Source: Acanthaster planci
Lineage: Eukaryota; Echinodermata; Asteroidea; Valvatida; Acanthasteridae
Direction: 5' to 3'
Assembly: GCF_001949145.1 (NCBI RefSeq)
Contig: NW_019091362.1
Location: 4,832,931 to 4,854,666, forward strand
Length of the DNA stretch: 21,736 nucleotides
The position numbers were made by a program, and so were the translations under genes. The notes below the pieces were generated by a model. The model was not told where the DNA came from, searched no databases, and saw nothing but the letters and a program-made list of their open reading frames with translations. Shown here one piece after another: positions 19,230 to 21,736 of the stretch; the first letter of the stretch is position 1, and every line of letters begins with the position of its first letter.

Positions 19230-20160
19230 CTTTTTGTATATATTTGTACCAATTGTAAATACGTGTGTTAATGTGTTCGTGTTTCTGCCGTCTGTTGGCC
19301 CTGACATTTGTTTTTCTGCAGTCCACTGTCCTGCATTGAATTGGCAAGGGCGGAGCTGTCTACATTGACTGAAAAACTTCAGTAAAAAAAAAAATGTCGT
19401 GGGGGATTGCAAATGTGTCCGTGGCTTGCCTCCAGTTGTCACCACCAGCAGAAATACGCAACTTTCGTGACATACACGTGTGTATGCTGAAAGATCCAAG
19501 TCTCAAAGACCATTCTTATTGTGTCCGAAACTGTCTAATGAAGCATTGGCAAATGTAACATTGGTCAACCTTTTTTGTGGCCCATGAGAACTCAACTCCT
19601 TACCCTTTCAACATACTTGCAGCTAGATATCAGACTAAAATATAGGGAAGCTTAAAACAAATACCACAAAGTTTATTTTGGAGAGGAGTTGCAATGTTAC
19701 TGGTCCCTCGCTGTCATTTATTGTTGAGCCTCTTCACATTCGTGTCAAGGGATGGTCAAACTTCACTAACTGTAACATCTGATATCAAACTAGTCATTTC
19801 ACATTACTTCCCCGCATGCCATGTTTTGTGTAATGAAGCAGGCTCCTCAGTACTTGAGGCTGTTCATTCTGTTTTTTAAAATTTTATTTGCTTTGAATGT
19901 TTTTTGTAAATTGAAAATTGGAAGATTGTTCATCTGTACACAAACCCTTTGTACATGTATATTCCTGATATGTTGTTGTTTCATGTAGGCTGTCCATTTT
20001 AATGGCCAGGAGAACTTGGCTGAAACAGACCTGCATGACCACAATGTGGCAAGTAGAAAAAGAGTTGCGTACATGTAAAACCCTCTATTGGTGTACCCAA
20101 AATAACATAATCATGGTATACTTTGCACCCCAGTGGAATAAAATCAGCCGGTCGTCTTGA
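19230..20160 (+). other. COPS8: Probable COPS8 3' UTR
   Basis: No coding sequence is recognisable after the TAG. The first canonical AATAAA downstream is at 20137-20142. I infer that the untranslated tail runs to about 20160. Only the hexamer and the absence of another gene support this, and an earlier non-canonical signal could end the transcript sooner. Confidence 0.4.
20137..20142 (+). terminator. Candidate polyadenylation signal AATAAA
   Basis: First canonical AATAAA on the plus strand after the COPS8 stop, about 910 bases downstream, in the context cagtggAATAAAatc. No obvious GT-rich downstream element was checked beyond reading. Confidence 0.4.
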
Positions 20161-20565
20161 CAATTTTACAGAAGGTTTTGCTCTGTAACGTTAGTTTAAT
20201 TTGACTGTGTTGGTTGTTGATCAGTTTGCTGAACAATAAGATCATCTTGTCGGGATGTGGGAAGGGTTGAGAGTTTAAAAGTGAAGACTGAAGGAACTGA
20301 TCTCTGGGTCCAACAATTTTAGTGTAACTGAAAGAAGTCACTGGATTCTCGACCCATAGAAAGGCCATAAAAGATTACAAAATTTCCATAATTGTATTCC
20401 CCCTTCCCAAAAATTGGCCTCTGAAATATTTGGTCTGGATCCACCTTCTCATATTTGCAAGGGTGTGATTTCTCAGGTTTTTGCCAGATTTGGGATCTCT
20501 GGCCCAAAAGGTCTGGTCTTTAAAGTTAAGTCTTTCCATTTGCATCATTTTTATAAAAGTTAAAA

Positions 20566-20925
20566 CTAAAGATTTACATAGTCATAGCCATCAGTAGGAG
20601 AGCTGACGTTTTGTGGACACCTAGGCCTGGCTGTAAACTTTATATTTTTATCAATATGGGGTTCAATGTCTGTCATTGCCTTTTCCCTCCACAGTGGGTC
20701 CCCTATTCTCCAACCTAAGAAGGAATCTGAATATGTAACAACGACCCCCCCCCCCCCGTAAATCCTACTCACGTACCCCGTTAAATCGAGACTTGTATAA
20801 CATGCCGCTGGTATTATATAGCACATGGGAGCTGTAACGTATTTTAGTTTCCCCGCTCGAAACGAGAGCCCCGTGTGTTCGTTCGCTATACCGAAAGAGC
20901 GCCCTCTGTGGCATTGTACAGACAA
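20566..20925 (-). other. Unassigned open frame, possible exon(s) of a further gene
   Basis: A 119-codon open frame on the minus strand. Its second half, about 20715-20566, follows an acceptor-like attcag, reads FLGWRIGDPLWREKAMTD and ends SSPTDGYDYVNL then stop, which looks more protein-like than chance. The first half runs from an ATG at 20925 to a donor-like TAC|gtgagt near 20774. Between them lies a poly-C/G run. A very short intron (about 46 nt) or simple read-through are both possible. I recognise no domain. Confidence 0.3.
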
Positions 20926-21040
20926 AACAAGGAGGATCCAGGAGCCGGAATCGAGTCCCGTGCGCGTGGTACGTTTACGCCGCGCCTACCGCAGGCCGTA
21001 CCGGTACAGCGCCTTCATCAAAAAGCTGGCTTTCCGAGCT
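20830..21040. promoter_or_regulatory. CpG-dense patch
   Basis: About 20 CpGs in roughly 200 bases, far above the rest of the window. It includes gcgccctctgtgg (close to, but one base short of, a CTCF core) and runs such as gccgcgcctaccgc. It may be the promoter of a neighbouring gene, or of the unassigned frame just to its left. Confidence 0.35.
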
Positions 21041-21275
21041 CCATGACTTGAACTTGTTGCTTGTCTGGCCTGGGTTCTTCGTGATCAGATTCTCTTGCAG
21101 CGGTCTAAAAGTTGTGACCTGTGAGACTCCACTTGCAGACTTGCATGTGGTACCGGTATGTACTATGTATTCGTGAATCTAATGTACGCTGCCGACCCTG
21201 TTGCGATTAGGCCTAGGCTTGATCACCTGTTAAATAGGCTATCGGACTAGCGATGATCCAGATATGTTCATTAAT

Positions 21276-21390
21276 CATGCTGAGTGGAGCGTTTGTATTC
21301 GTCTTTTTCGAATATTAGACTGAATTGGTCATACTGTACTAGCGATCCAGTCTAAAATTAAAAAAAAAGACTAACGCTCCACTCAGTATT
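21276..21390. mobile_element. Imperfect inverted repeat, MITE-like
   Basis: The left arm starts ctgagtggagcgtt and continues to attagactg. The right arm is ccagtctaaaat to aacgctccactcag. The arms are about 50 bp with a 6-bp offset and a short loop. A related direct repeat, actagcgat(gat)ccag, occurs at 21247 and 21338. No coding capacity. Confidence 0.65.
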
Positions 21391-21647
21391 GCTATCCTGA
21401 TCAGCTGCCTTTGTACTGTACACTGTAGTTGGCACCAGGTGTCAACACATGGTCAACCATGTCATCAGTGCTTGTCACTACATGTACATGTACCTAGGCC
21501 TACTTTGAGAACCCTACGGTAAATCACTACCTGACTACTCCGTCATACTCCTGTGACTTAGGGGAGACAAGCTTTACATGGCGTCGCAACGCTGTGGGGT
21601 TTTGGAATAACATTTTTTTGAGGAGGCTTGTGCTTGTAACACACTCG

Positions 21648-21736
21648 AGCATGGACAGGGCGAAGTGGGCATGGGGCAAAGGGGAGATGGGGTGAAGTGG
21701 GGATGGGGCGAAGTGGAAATGAGGCGAAGTTGGGAT
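21648..21736. repeat. 16-bp G-rich minisatellite, runs off the window
   Basis: At least five units of the form atggggcgaagtgggg with single-base variants (ggggcaaaggggag, gaggcgaagttggg). The purine-rich strand is the plus strand. Confidence 0.9.

Noticed and set aside
1-21736. CRISPR arrays, prokaryotic operons, tRNA or rRNA genes, viral genes
   Set aside because: I looked on both strands for spaced direct repeats, Shine-Dalgarno-led gene runs, tRNA cloverleaves and known viral proteins, and saw none. The tandem arrays have no unique spacers.

Overview
This is eukaryotic genomic DNA: the genes are split by GT-AG introns, there is no operon structure, and there are assembly gaps (single Ns at 2714 and 4221, and a 172-base run at 6560-6731). 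The two recognisable proteins are animal proteins and look similarly close to their vertebrate counterparts. Two diverged haplotype-like copies of one segment stand in tandem, and the palindromic octamer TACATGTA is very frequent. An invertebrate deuterostome fits, with a cephalochordate (amphioxus) my first guess, but the species is not proven by the sequence.

Left half (1 to about 8534, minus strand): a gene for MPND, a RAMA-domain plus JAMM/MPN-domain protein. Ten distinct coding exons join in phase from an ATG at 8532 down to 351. They carry the RAMA domain (8534-8311, 7739-7599, 6904-6818), a variable acidic linker (149-bp and 44-bp exons, each present twice) and most of the MPN domain, with a complete JAMM zinc-protease signature (Glu, HSHP, Ser/Asp). 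The last C-terminal exons lie beyond the left edge. Any exon upstream of 8534 is unresolved.

Middle (about 8535-12535): no exon could be assigned. It holds a TACATGTA-rich stretch, a CpG-richer segment with ETS-like sites (about 11240-11700), and a region with a GC box just before the divergent gene.

Right half (12536-19229, plus strand): a complete COPS8 gene (COP9 signalosome subunit 8, PCI domain). Six coding exons encode a predicted 186 residues, starting within a YY1-like AAGATGGCGGC box. A 3' UTR probably follows, to about 20160. The introns contain a compact 47-nt hairpin, a 145-bp foldback element and dispersed repeats.

Right edge (about 20560-21736): a CpG-rich patch, an unassigned minus-strand ORF, an imperfect inverted repeat (about 21276-21390) and a 16-bp minisatellite running off the window.

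The two genes point away from each other. Both belong to the PCI/MPN protein world: COPS8 is a PCI subunit of the CSN, whose catalytic subunit CSN5 is a JAMM enzyme, and MPND is another JAMM protein. Whether they share a promoter is open. The most informative non-genic observation is a 51-bp hairpin element bounded by TTAA at 3400-3450. It is absent, as a clean single TTAA, from the second copy of the duplicated segment (4914-4917), and a diverged relative lies at 14350-14400.
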